From contig CALWLJ010000010.1 of the NCBI GenBank assembly GCA_944381495.1, positions 61,242 through 125,241 of the forward strand: DNA of 64,000 nucleotides. Direction: 5' to 3'. The position numbers were made by a program, and so were the translations under genes. This document shows positions 47,488 through 56,362 of the stretch, piece by piece. Origin of the DNA: an uncultured Mediterraneibacter sp. Its GTDB lineage: Bacteria; Bacillota; Clostridia; Lachnospirales; Lachnospiraceae. Numbering within the stretch: position 1 is the stretch's first letter; each line of letters starts with the position of its first letter. The notes below the pieces were generated by a model, which was given only the letters and a program-made list of their open reading frames with translations, had not been told where the DNA came from and searched no databases.

Positions 47488-48192
47488 CTATTTTCCTCCC
47501 AGATAATCTGTCAGAGCCTCCATGAAGGCCTTCCTTCGCGGACGGCTGATCTGCAGTTCATCTCCAGCGACCGACACAGTATTTCCGCTGACTTCCTCCA
47601 CGTACCTCAGATTCACCAGATATCCGCTGTTGCACCGTACAAAATTATTGTTGCTCAGCTGCTGTTCCAGCGTCTTCATAGTTTCCCGGAACATATATTC
47701 TCCCCGGTCGGAATGAACGATGACCTGATGTCCCTGACTTTCCAGATAGCTGATCTGGGAAAGGTTCAGCCTGAGAATCCCTTTCTCCTGTGTCACCGTC
47801 AGATATTCTTCATTTCTCGCTTTCAGTTTTCTGACTGCCTTTTCCAACTCCTGGTAAAATGCGAACTCCGATATAGGCTTCAGAACATAATCCAGGGCAT
47901 TGACCTGATATCCCTGTATGGCATACTGAGCCATATTTGTAATAAAGATCAGGATCACGTTCTCATCCAGCCGCCGGATCTTCCTTGCAGCCTCCATCCC
48001 GTCCATATGCTCCATCTGGATATCCAGAAAGATAATGTCATAATTGCCGTTGTAATGTTCTACGATATCATAGCCGTCGGAAAAGACGGAGATATCGAAC
48101 TTCTCTCCGTGTTCTTTCCCGTAGCGGCTGATATAAATTGAAAGCTGATTCTGGTATATCTGGTCGTCCTCCACGATCGCTGTCCTGATCAT
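47488..48192 (-). CDS. LytTR family response regulator, copy 1
   Basis: Receiver domain (about 1-120) with phosphoacceptor D57 in DIIFLDIQMEHMDG and the conserved lysine in DYVLKPISE, followed by a LytTR DNA-binding domain (about 135-234) with ISYLESQGHQVIVHS and NNNFVRCNSGYLVNLRYV. I start at the ATG at 48190-48192 behind GGGGG. A promoter just upstream suggests it can be made separately from the XRE gene. The targets are not known. Confidence 0.92.
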   Translation of the reverse strand: MIRTAIVEDDQIYQNQLSIYISRYGKEHGEKFDISVFSDGYDIVEHYNGNYDIIFLDIQMEHMDGMEAARKIRRLDENVILIFITNMAQYAIQGYQVNALDYVLKPISEFAFYQELEKAVRKLKARNEEYLTVTQEKGILRLNLSQISYLESQGHQVIVHSDRGEYMFRETMKTLEQQLSNNNFVRCNSGYLVNLRYVEEVSGNTVSVAGDELQISRPRRKAFMEALTDYLGGK

Positions 48193-48223
48193 CTGTAAGC
48201 CCCCGTTCCGTTTATCTTCATCT

Positions 48224-48252
48224 ATTGTAGACGATTTCCGGGGAAGTTGCAA
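48224..48252 (-). promoter_or_regulatory. Promoter of the first LytTR/GHKL pair
   Basis: Minus-strand TTGCAA (48247-48252) and TACAAT (48224-48229) spaced 17 bases, ending at the stop codon of the XRE gene. It would start transcription about 25 bases before the regulator gene. Confidence 0.6.
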
Positions 48253-49335
48253 TTACAGAATCTTCCCTTCCCACTCCCGGATCAGCTCCTCAAACTCCGC
48301 TTCTCCCCGCAGAAACTCATAGGCCTCCCCCGTCTTCAGCTCTTTCAGGAGCACCGGTATCACTTTCCATCCATATTCCTCCATTCCCTCATCCACACGC
48401 TTCTTTCCCTGTTCCTGGCTGTATATATGGGCATACAGCGGGGAATCTGTCATATGCTGGGGCTCCAGTACCATCTCCAGCATACGCCGGATACAGGCAA
48501 TGCTCTCTGCCTTGTCCTTCTTCTTCAATGCAAGCTCCATCGGCAGGATCAGCGGGCTGTATCCCCAGAGATCATAGAGTACTGCCGTCTGTCTGCCAAC
48601 TTCCGCGATCTTCTCCGCCCGTCCCGGCGCGCCTTCCTGAACCGCAATGGTCAGGAGCAGGTTCAGGGTTCCCTGGATTTCATTCAGCGCATTGACAAGC
48701 TTCCTCTCTGCGAGAACCGCTGCTTCATCTGTTTTCTCCTGCTCCGCTAACAGCCGTGCCTGAAGAATCCGCTTGTCCACATCCTGCTCCGGCAGAAGAT
48801 CCAGCATCTGCTGAGCCTTTTCATATTCCTTCCGTCTCATATGCCAGGAGACGAGCATATAGTAGGCAGCGTTCTTCTCCCTCGCATTCCCTTTGCAATC
48901 AATTACCTGTTCATACCATCTGTGAATCTGTTCCTCATACCTGTCTCTTTCCGTACAGTCGGACATGAGGATAATTCCCTGCATCATTGTTGCCATCGTG
49001 TGGATCAGCTTTGGACAGCCCGGATATTCCCGCACTTTCCTGCCGCACAGCTCAAAGGCCTTCTCCACTCCGTTTTCCTCCTGCGCCTTTTCTGCGATCT
49101 CATTGCAGAGCCGGGCAATCTCTTCATCGGACATTTCCTCTCGGAAACAAAGAAGGGTATTGACGTCTGTCTCCAGCAGCCTTGCAAGGGGTGTCAGTAT
49201 CGAAATATCCGGACAAGATATTCCCTTTTCCCACTTGTTGACCGCAGGAGGAGTCACCCCAAGCCTGTCCGCCAACTGCTCCTGGGTAAGTCCAAGTTCT
49301 TTTCGCTTTTCTCTGATCACTGTACTGATCGGCAT
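48253..49335 (-). CDS. XRE family regulator with TPR-like C-terminal domain
   Basis: An N-terminal helix-turn-helix (about 1-60: KRKELGLTQEQLADRLGVTP and VNKWEKGISCPDI) followed by 300 residues of helical repeats. This is the layout of Rgg/PlcR-like and other peptide-responsive regulators, though no close match can be claimed. I use the ATG at 49333-49335, nine bases after AAAGGAG. Together with the adjacent AgrC-like pairs it hints at a peptide-signalling neighbourhood. Confidence 0.88.
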   Translation of the reverse strand: MPISTVIREKRKELGLTQEQLADRLGVTPPAVNKWEKGISCPDISILTPLARLLETDVNTLLCFREEMSDEEIARLCNEIAEKAQEENGVEKAFELCGRKVREYPGCPKLIHTMATMMQGIILMSDCTERDRYEEQIHRWYEQVIDCKGNAREKNAAYYMLVSWHMRRKEYEKAQQMLDLLPEQDVDKRILQARLLAEQEKTDEAAVLAERKLVNALNEIQGTLNLLLTIAVQEGAPGRAEKIAEVGRQTAVLYDLWGYSPLILPMELALKKKDKAESIACIRRMLEMVLEPQHMTDSPLYAHIYSQEQGKKRVDEGMEEYGWKVIPVLLKELKTGEAYEFLRGEAEFEELIREWEGKIL

Positions 49336-49526
49336 AATATGCATCTCCTTTATTCTGTTCTGGGCAGTTCAGTCATCAGGCATACTGCAGACTGAACTGT
49401 TTCATTATTTTCAATCTATATGCATATCAGATCTATGATCAGTATAGCAGAACGAGGATTCGGGAACAATTGAAGCCTGTTTATATTTCAGTTCAGGAAA
49501 ATTAACTGCCGGTTATTATTTAGTTT

Positions 49527-49714
49527 CTGTTCACTTGTTCTCAGTGTCCGCCATAACGGAGCTGTATTGCCCCGGCGACCACGCTCGCGCTCGGAGCATA
49601 GCGCAGCGGACACGTAATGCCGCAAAGGACGCGGCATAAGTGCCGGCGCTCTGCTACGGGTCTTCGTGACAATACAGCTCCGTCATGGCTGGATACTGAG
49701 ATCCATCTGAACAG
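49527..49714. repeat. 188-bp element with long terminal inverted repeats and GC-rich core
   Basis: Two arms of about 43 bases (49527-49569 and 49670-49714) are imperfect inverted repeats; the inner 20 bases match with one mismatch. The 100-bp core is GC-rich and holds further stem-loops, for example ATGCCGC-N7-GCGGCAT and GCGCT-N8-AGCGC. It lies in the 537-bp gap between two divergent genes. It has no coding content and resembles a miniature inverted-repeat element or a branched structured RNA. Confidence 0.7.
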
Positions 49715-49872
49715 TAACATTATTTAAGGTATCTCGTATTTTAAATCGCCTCTCCCGCTTGTCCGAAGTGGAAAATTATAGTACCATAAATAACAGACAA
49801 AATGTTTCCCGGCAGGCTGATTTCCTGAGAGATCGAATACAGCCACAGCCGGAACATTCAAGGGGGATACGC

Positions 49873-50583
49873 ATGATAAGGATTGCAGTAGTAGAGGATG
49901 AGAAAGACTGTCAGGAACAGCTCAGAAGATATATCAAACGATACGGAGAGGAAACCGGACAGCTCTTTGATGTCACAGTCTTTTCAGATGGGCTGGATAT
50001 TGTGGAAAATTATAATCCGATCTGGGATATTATCTTTATGGATATCAGGATGAAGCACATGGATGGAATGAAAGCTGCCGGTAAGATCCGCGAATATGAT
50101 CCTGCGGTCATCATTATCTTTATTACGACTATGGGACAGTACGCCATCAAAGGATATGAGGTTGACGCCCTGGATTTTGTCCTGAAGCCGGTCAGCTACG
50201 CGCAGTTTTCCATGAAAATGAGAAAAGCTGCCGCTCTGATCCGGAAAACAGAAGAAAAATATCTCCTGCTTCCTGTCGAGGACCGGAAAGAACGTGTTTC
50301 CACAAGGGACATCCTCTTTCTGGAAGTGCAGAATCACAATATCCAGGTCGTGACAAGAAACAAGATCTACGTAATGCGGCATTCCATGCAGGCTGCCGAG
50401 AAAGACCTGGCCGACTGTCATTTCGTCCGCTGCAATAACTCTTATCTTGTGAATCTGGCAAATGTAACGGGCGTAAACAAGGATACTGTGACTGTAGAAA
50501 AATATGAACTGCCGATCAGCCGTCCCCGCAAGAAGCAGTTTTTAAAGGCGCTGTCCGATTATCTCGGCGCGGGATACAGATAG
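49873..50583 (+). CDS. LytTR family response regulator, copy 2
   Basis: A paralogue of the regulator at 47.5-48.2 kb, with D57 in DIIFMDIRMKHMDG, lysine in DFVLKPVSY, and a LytTR domain with FVRCNNSYLVNLANV and PISRPRKKQFLKALSDYLG. I start at the ATG at 49873 with AGGGGG upstream; the longer open frame has no ribosome binding site. It precedes its kinase by 10 bp on the + strand. No strong promoter was found; TTGTCC/TACCAT near 49758 is a weak candidate. Confidence 0.92.
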   Translation: MIRIAVVEDEKDCQEQLRRYIKRYGEETGQLFDVTVFSDGLDIVENYNPIWDIIFMDIRMKHMDGMKAAGKIREYDPAVIIIFITTMGQYAIKGYEVDALDFVLKPVSYAQFSMKMRKAAALIRKTEEKYLLLPVEDRKERVSTRDILFLEVQNHNIQVVTRNKIYVMRHSMQAAEKDLADCHFVRCNNSYLVNLANVTGVNKDTVTVEKYELPISRPRKKQFLKALSDYLGAGYR

Positions 50584-50593
50584 GAGGCAGATA

Positions 50594-51910
50594 ATGAAAA
50601 ATTTATTTTTCCCTCTTGAGATCCTTGCCGCAGTTGCAGTCTATGTGATTCCTCTTGAGAAGAGGAGAAATATCCCTGCGCTCCTTTGCGCGGCGGCCCT
50701 TCTGATCGGATCCGCACTGTTTTTTACAGCAGGAGTCGATTATTTTTCAGATATTTATTATCGGGAAGCGGCTCTGCAGGAACTGCTGGAGCGGTACATC
50801 GGATATATCTCCGCCGGAACCGTATTTATACAGCTGATCGTAATCATGACCGCCGCTGTGAAACTGGTATGCCGGATTTCCTTAAAGGAAGCCGTCTACT
50901 GCATTACCTGCGCATATCTGACCGAGCATATTGCCTACTGCATCCGGCTGATCATAAACGGGATATCAGGGGAAACATGGGCGGACAGCGGAAAACCTCT
51001 GTATTTCCTTATCCACATCGCAGTATATGCTGCGGCATATTTAATTCTGGCGAAGAAGATGGTCCGCGAAGGCCACTATGCCACAGGCGCCTTAAGCTCT
51101 GCCGGACTCATGATCAGCACATTGTTTGTTGTTCTCCTGATGAGCATGGCCGCGTCACGGGGCGGCTTTGAATTCATGCACGGGATCTACGCTATTTTCT
51201 GCTGTGTGTTTGTCCTGTACGGACAGATCAAACAGCAGAGACAGCTTAATCTGCAGGCGGAACTGGGCATGCAGAAGCAGCTCTGGATAAAATCAAAGAC
51301 ACAGTATGAGATGGCAAAGGAAAACATCGACATAATAAACAGAAAGTGTCATGATCTGAAACATCAGGTAGCTGCGCTCCGGACCATCGACAACCTGGAA
51401 AAACGCAGCAGCGTGATCGACTCCATCGAAGATTCTGTGATGATCTATGATTCCATGCTGAAGACAGGAAACGAAATACTGGATACGGTACTGACGGAAA
51501 AAAGCCTTCTCTGCAGCCAGAAGCACATTTCGCTTACATGCATCGCCGATGGAAAACAGCTGGAATTCATGGATGCCGTGGATCTCTATACCATTTTCGG
51601 GAATGCGCTGGACAATGCCATCGAAGGAGTCCAGGGTCTCCCGGAAGAAGAACGGGCGGTCAGTATCCTTCTCCACGAAAAGGCGGGGCTGATCTTCGTA
51701 CAGATTGAAAACCGGTATCAGGGAGAGATCGTGATGAAGGACGGGCTGCCTGTCACAAGCAAAGCAGATAAGAATTATCATGGCTTCGGAGTAAGAAGCA
51801 TTGTTCAGACGACAGAAAAATACCATGGATTTGTGACCATCGAAGCCGAGAACGGCATCTTCCTCCTCAGGCTCACATTTCCGGCGTCACAGGCACAGAA
51901 TCAAGTGTAA
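50594..51910 (+). CDS. GHKL-domain sensor histidine kinase (AgrC/HPK10-like), copy 2
   Basis: Six or seven predicted membrane helices (about 5-215) followed by the phosphoacceptor region NRKCHDLKHQVAAL and the GHKL ATPase motifs FGNALDNAIEGV and GFGVRSIVQTTEKYHG. The kinase core is close to copy 1 while the membrane part is much less alike, which fits sensing of different signals. AGGAGG precedes the ATG. A terminator separates it from the family 3 glycosidase gene. Confidence 0.9.
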   Translation: MKNLFFPLEILAAVAVYVIPLEKRRNIPALLCAAALLIGSALFFTAGVDYFSDIYYREAALQELLERYIGYISAGTVFIQLIVIMTAAVKLVCRISLKEAVYCITCAYLTEHIAYCIRLIINGISGETWADSGKPLYFLIHIAVYAAAYLILAKKMVREGHYATGALSSAGLMISTLFVVLLMSMAASRGGFEFMHGIYAIFCCVFVLYGQIKQQRQLNLQAELGMQKQLWIKSKTQYEMAKENIDIINRKCHDLKHQVAALRTIDNLEKRSSVIDSIEDSVMIYDSMLKTGNEILDTVLTEKSLLCSQKHISLTCIADGKQLEFMDAVDLYTIFGNALDNAIEGVQGLPEEERAVSILLHEKAGLIFVQIENRYQGEIVMKDGLPVTSKADKNYHGFGVRSIVQTTEKYHGFVTIEAENGIFLLRLTFPASQAQNQV

Positions 51911-51965
51911 CGACAACTATAACGGAGGACATATTGACAGGTTACGACGCAAAAACGACAGTCTC

Positions 51966-51997
51966 GGGCAGACGAAATCCGTCTGCTCCTTTTTTGT
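51966..51997 (+). terminator. Terminator after the second histidine kinase gene
   Basis: Stem GCAGACG (51968-51974) with CGTCTGC (51980-51986), then TCCTTTTTTG. It lies about 55 bases after the kinase gene and 50 before the glycosidase. Confidence 0.85.
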
Positions 51998-52006
51998 GTT
52001 AAGATT

Positions 52007-52035
52007 CCTTCCAGAATCAGAATTCTGGAAGGAGG
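52007..52035 (+). promoter_or_regulatory. Hairpin covering the family 3 glycosidase ribosome binding site
   Basis: An inverted repeat, CCTTCCAGAAT and ATTCTGGAAGG with a four-base loop, overlaps the AAGGAGG ribosome binding site (52029-52035). When folded it would hide much of the site. It lies directly after the terminator, so it would matter only on transcripts that read through or start inside this gap. Confidence 0.5.
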
Positions 52036-52044
52036 AAAAAGAAA

Positions 52045-55000
52045 TTGAAAGAAAAGCAAGTAAAAAAGAAAGGAATGGCTGGTAAGATCATACGGACTGT
52101 GCTCTCACTGCTGCTGGTGATCGTCATGGTCATACTGATGGTGGCGGCCAACACCGCGCTCCGGTCCAACGACCGGATGGTAAACAGCATCCTCGGTGAT
52201 GTGGGTAAGACCATTGACAACTCAGGGGCACAGACAGAAGGGCTGGATCTGGAATATAACAAATCCGATTACACAGCCGAAGAGATCACTGCTGCCGAAG
52301 ATGACCTGAAGCAGAGGATATCCGAGGAAGGACTGGTCCTGCTGAAAAACGACGGCGGATATCTGCCCCTTTCGTCTGACACCACATTCAGCTTCTTCAG
52401 CGCCAACTCTGCAAAACTCTCTATCGGCGGAGGAATGATGGGCGGCGGAAGTACTCTTAAGGATGTATTTGAAGCGAAGAATGTCAGCATCAATGATACT
52501 CTCTGGAACTTCTATGCCGAAGGCGAAGGTTCGGACTACGGTCTGGCCAGCGGATCCATCAGCTACGGTGATGCGGAAGACTTCCGGATCAACGAGTGTC
52601 CCCTTTCTGTAATTCAGGCCGATGCAGATGTAGTATCAAGCCTGGAAGGCACAGTTCCCGTATATGTGCTGAAACGAGTCGCAGGAGAAGGCCGTGATAT
52701 GCCCCGCTCTATGTATAATCATGCCGACAGCATGGAGGACAGACAGAAAAGTTATCTTGAGCCTGACTCTACAGAACTTGAGATCCTGCAGTATCTCAAT
52801 GATAATTTTGAAAACACTGTACTCGTAGTAAATTCCAATGCAGCGCTGGAGCTGGACTGGCTGGCTGATTTCCCGAATATCCACTCCGTGATCTACGCCC
52901 CGGACGGACTGCTTGCCCTGCCGGATGTACTGACCGGAGCCGTGAATCCATCCGGACGTACGGTGGACACTTTCGCGGCGGACGCGCTTGCATCCCCTGC
53001 CGCGCAGAATTTCGGCGATTATCAGTATTACAATGAGGACGGAACGCCGACAAAATACAATTATGTCAGCTATGCGGAAGGCATTTATGTAGGATATAAA
53101 TATTATGAGACCCGTTACGAAGATGTTGTACTCGGCCAGGGGAATGCCGGAGACTATGACTATCAGTCGGAAGTCTGCTATCCCTTCGGCTACGGACTGT
53201 CCTACACAGACTTCCAGTGGAGCAACCAGACTACATCCTGGAACAACGGAGAGTGTACGGTAACGGTAGATGTGACAAATACAGGCGACTTGGCCGGCAG
53301 GGATGTGGTGGAGATCTATGCTCAGAGTCCCTATACGGAATACGACCGCCAATATAACGTAGAAAAGGCGTCCGTAGAGCTGGTAGGCTATGAAAAGACA
53401 GACCTGCTGGAGCCTGGCGAGACTGAGACTGTAACGGTTACGTTCAATGAAGAGCAGCTGAAGTCTTACGACTATACCAATGCGGGGACTTATATCCTTG
53501 ACGCCGGAACCTATTACATTACAGCGGGCAAGAACGCCCACGATGCGATCAACAATATCCTGACTGCAAAAGGGGCTGACAGTGCCCGGATGACATCAGC
53601 GGGAAATGCGGAACTGGTTTCCGAGTATGTTCCGACCAATGCGGATACAGACACTACCAAATATGCAACAGACAGCTACAGCGGAGCCGAGATCAGAAAT
53701 CTCTTTGACGACGCCCGCGGAGACATTACATACCTGTCAAGAAGTGACTGGCAGGGAACATGGCCTGCCCATGATGGAGAGCCTGGAACAGAAATAAGCA
53801 CATGGGGCAATGAGATCAACGGTACAGATGAAAACGGCGATCCGGCGTCCTATGTATATACAAAGACGATCACAGAAGAAGAGCTTGCTGAAATAGACGC
53901 CTTTGACTCCGGCAATCCCACAGATCCGGAAAGCTTTGATGAAGAGATCGTATACGGAGCTGATAACGGGCTGTCACTGATCGATATGAGAGGTCTGGAC
54001 TTTGATGATCCGCTGTGGGATGATCTTCTGGATCAGCTTACACCGGAAGATTATTATACTATGATCGCTCAGTCCGGCTACGGAACCGATTTCCTTGAAT
54101 CCGTAAACAAGCCGTTCTGTACAGATGCGGACACTGCATCCGGACTGATCTACGGCGGAACCGGGGCCTTTTTCCCGAATATGATGACACTGGCTCAGAC
54201 ATGGAACAAGGATCTTGCTTCTGAATACGGCACAATGATCGGAAATGAGGCGGTCCTTGGAGGTGCCGACGGCTGGTATGCACCGTCCATGAATATCCAC
54301 AGGACGCCGTTCTCAGGAAGAAACGGAGAGTATTATTCCGAAGACCCGTTCCTGTCAGGAACTGTAGCCTCCCTGGAAGTTTACGGAGCTGCATCAAAGG
54401 GAATGTACACTTATATCAAACATTTTGCATTCAACGATCAAGAAAACCACAGAGGCGACCGTACAGGTCAGTATGGACTGTGCACCTGGCTGAATGAGCA
54501 GGCTGCCAGAGAGATCTATCTCGTTCCATTTGAAATGTGTATGAAGATAGGCGACGTAGAACTGAACTATGTGCAGCAGAATGAGGACGGCACCTATGAA
54601 AACGCGACTCGCCAGATCCGGGCTTGCCAGGCTGTCATGACCGCGTTCAACCGTGTGGGAGCTACATGGACAGGCGCTTCCTATCCGCTAATCACCGGCA
54701 TCCTCCGCGATGAATGGGCATTTAACGGATTTGTCCTGACAGACAATGCAAATACCGGAGAGTTCATGGATGGCTATCAGATGATCGAAGCCGGAGCCGA
54801 CGGCAAGCTGACCTATGCCGAAGAATCCGCCCGCTTTGATTTTGACGAGAACGATCGTGCAACATACCACTACGGCAGACTGGCAATGCACAGAATGTTA
54901 TATACCATCGCCAATTCCAAGGCTATGAACGGCGCTATGCCGGGATCTGTTTTCAAGGATACCATGACTCTTGTGGATAAGATTGTCCTTGGAGTAAACA

Positions 55001-55107
55001 TCGTGGGAGTGGTCGTGATCGCGCTTATGGTACTGCTGACCATACGCAGATTCCGGAAAAGACCGGTTATCACAGTAGAAAAGAAGGATGACAAAACAGA
55101 TAAATAA
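52045..55107 (+). CDS. Membrane-anchored glycoside hydrolase family 3 with permuted domain order
   Basis: A 1020-residue protein. A membrane helix (about 13-36) is followed by the family's alpha/beta sandwich domain (about 85-390; EEGLVLLKNDGGYLPL, NPSGRTVDTF), a fibronectin III-like domain (about 395-520), and only then the TIM-barrel domain (about 640-960), with MNIHRTPFSGRNGEYYSEDP, KHFAFNDQENHR and the nucleophile D900 in NGFVLTDNA. A second membrane helix (about 980-1003) and a basic tail end it. Most family 3 enzymes have the barrel first. Beta-glucosidase-like activity outside the cell is likely. The start is TTG with AAGGAGG nine bases upstream. Confidence 0.9.
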   Translation: MKEKQVKKKGMAGKIIRTVLSLLLVIVMVILMVAANTALRSNDRMVNSILGDVGKTIDNSGAQTEGLDLEYNKSDYTAEEITAAEDDLKQRISEEGLVLLKNDGGYLPLSSDTTFSFFSANSAKLSIGGGMMGGGSTLKDVFEAKNVSINDTLWNFYAEGEGSDYGLASGSISYGDAEDFRINECPLSVIQADADVVSSLEGTVPVYVLKRVAGEGRDMPRSMYNHADSMEDRQKSYLEPDSTELEILQYLNDNFENTVLVVNSNAALELDWLADFPNIHSVIYAPDGLLALPDVLTGAVNPSGRTVDTFAADALASPAAQNFGDYQYYNEDGTPTKYNYVSYAEGIYVGYKYYETRYEDVVLGQGNAGDYDYQSEVCYPFGYGLSYTDFQWSNQTTSWNNGECTVTVDVTNTGDLAGRDVVEIYAQSPYTEYDRQYNVEKASVELVGYEKTDLLEPGETETVTVTFNEEQLKSYDYTNAGTYILDAGTYYITAGKNAHDAINNILTAKGADSARMTSAGNAELVSEYVPTNADTDTTKYATDSYSGAEIRNLFDDARGDITYLSRSDWQGTWPAHDGEPGTEISTWGNEINGTDENGDPASYVYTKTITEEELAEIDAFDSGNPTDPESFDEEIVYGADNGLSLIDMRGLDFDDPLWDDLLDQLTPEDYYTMIAQSGYGTDFLESVNKPFCTDADTASGLIYGGTGAFFPNMMTLAQTWNKDLASEYGTMIGNEAVLGGADGWYAPSMNIHRTPFSGRNGEYYSEDPFLSGTVASLEVYGAASKGMYTYIKHFAFNDQENHRGDRTGQYGLCTWLNEQAAREIYLVPFEMCMKIGDVELNYVQQNEDGTYENATRQIRACQAVMTAFNRVGATWTGASYPLITGILRDEWAFNGFVLTDNANTGEFMDGYQMIEAGADGKLTYAEESARFDFDENDRATYHYGRLAMHRMLYTIANSKAMNGAMPGSVFKDTMTLVDKIVLGVNIVGVVVIALMVLLTIRRFRKRPVITVEKKDDKTDK

Positions 55108-55178
55108 GATTAGATAAAAATGATAGTTCGAATAAATATGATCGGACGAATACGATCATATAAATACAGCATAATGTC

Positions 55179-55225
55179 CAGGGAGCTTCCTTCCGGCTGT
55201 TTCGGCCGGGGAAGCTCCCTGTTTT
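55179..55225 (+). terminator. Terminator after the family 3 glycosidase gene
   Basis: A long GC-rich stem, CAGGGAGCTTCC with GGGGAAGCTCCCTG and an inner GCCGG-type pairing, followed by TTTTGTC on the + strand, about 70 bases after the stop codon. Confidence 0.88.
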
Positions 55226-55291
55226 GTCATATTACTCTGCCATATTATTTTGCAGACTTTTCGTTTCACGTTCTTATCAGATCAGCCCTTC

Positions 55292-56206
55292 TCATGCAAC
55301 GGAAAATGCCCACAGATTATTGATCTGGGATTCCAGCCTGTCATAGTCCCACAGCTTCTCACTGTTCACTTTACTGTTGGGATCGTTCACCCGGATCTTT
55401 CCATCTTCCACTCCTGTCAGCACGATGAAATGACCTGACGTGGTGAAGTCCCCGGGCCGCATACTGCATATGATTGGATGCCCGTTTTCCAACTCAGATA
55501 CAATGCTGCTTTCGCTCAATCCCAGTTCCTCTCCCCGGACTCCAAAGTTCCGGGCGCCTTCTGTCATCAGGCTCCAACTGGTACCTGTGCCTTCCACATA
55601 ATAGCCGTGATCCTGGGCATACCGTGCCACCTTATACGGAGTAATGCTGCTGTCCCCAAGAAGTCCGGCGCTGACCATTGCCACTGCAGTCGGTCCGCAG
55701 CCGCTGATGGCGATCATGCTGTTCCCATATGAACCATACCCCCATCTCTCGTCCCACTGCAGCAGAAGTGGAATCTCTCCTTTTGTCACATCCCCGATGC
55801 TGTCTGCGGGTGCATTGTCCTTATTTTCAGGATAATCCAATACAAACTGGGCTGCCTCCTCATTTCCCGCCAGCATCTCCAGCAGTTCCTCCGGATACAG
55901 ATCCGGCTGCTCCAGGATCTGCCTCACTGTATCGTTGGACCGGGCCATCTTTTTAAGCTGGGACTCTGTACTGCCATCCCCGCCGAACATTCCCGCCAGT
56001 GCCGCTGTATCAATGGAAAATGACGAATCCGGATTGAGCAGATTGTCAAATACAATATTTTTCACGCATATGAAACATATGACAATGACAAGCATGGAAG
56101 CCACTGTGCGCAGACATCCCCGTGCTCTTCTTTTCCTGCGTCCCCTTTTGTTCAGTCTGCGTCCTTTATAACGATCATACCTGTAGTCTTCTGTTCTTCG
56201 GGACAT
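55292..56206 (-). CDS. C39-like cysteine peptidase, membrane-anchored
   Basis: A basic N-terminus (about 1-30) and one membrane helix (about 33-52) put the rest outside the cell. The C-terminal domain (about 145-304) is a papain-like C39_2 peptidase: cysteine in AISGCGPTAVAMVSAG, histidine in TTSGHFIVLTGV and aspartate in IRVNDPNSKVN. I use the ATG at 56204-56206, eight bases after AAGGAGG. Similar proteins in Clostridia are of unknown target, possibly cell-wall or secreted peptides. Confidence 0.87.
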   Translation of the reverse strand: MSRRTEDYRYDRYKGRRLNKRGRRKRRARGCLRTVASMLVIVICFICVKNIVFDNLLNPDSSFSIDTAALAGMFGGDGSTESQLKKMARSNDTVRQILEQPDLYPEELLEMLAGNEEAAQFVLDYPENKDNAPADSIGDVTKGEIPLLLQWDERWGYGSYGNSMIAISGCGPTAVAMVSAGLLGDSSITPYKVARYAQDHGYYVEGTGTSWSLMTEGARNFGVRGEELGLSESSIVSELENGHPIICSMRPGDFTTSGHFIVLTGVEDGKIRVNDPNSKVNSEKLWDYDRLESQINNLWAFSVA

Positions 56207-56297
56207 CTTCATCTCCTCCTTTTACGAAAGAGATTATATTCCTGAAAAGAAATAAAAATCTGAAACAAATTCTTAAGGTTTTTTTGCCAAAAGAAAA

Positions 56298-56337
56298 AGA
56301 AAGGATTAACTTCCTGTCTCACAGGAGAATCCTTTCT
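56298..56337 (-). terminator. Terminator after the uracil permease gene
   Basis: Stem AGAAAGGATT with AATCCTTTCT and inner pairing CCTGT/ACAGG, followed by TTTTCTTTTGG on the minus strand, 25 bases after the permease stop. Confidence 0.85.
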
Positions 56338-56362
56338 CTTTTCCCACATAAGTCCGATTCTG

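Noticed and set aside
46072-48141. 689-codon open frame on the + strand opposite the first kinase and regulator genes
   Set aside because: It mirrors two well-supported genes on the minus strand and has no recognisable domain or start signal.
51934-52002. TTG-started 22-codon frame spanning the terminator before the family 3 glycosidase
   Set aside because: It has a CGGAGG site but no conserved content, and it overlaps a terminator stem; I could not separate it from chance.
52636-53541. 301-codon minus-strand frame inside the family 3 glycosidase
   Set aside because: It is antisense to conserved catalytic-domain sequence, with no start signal or domain.
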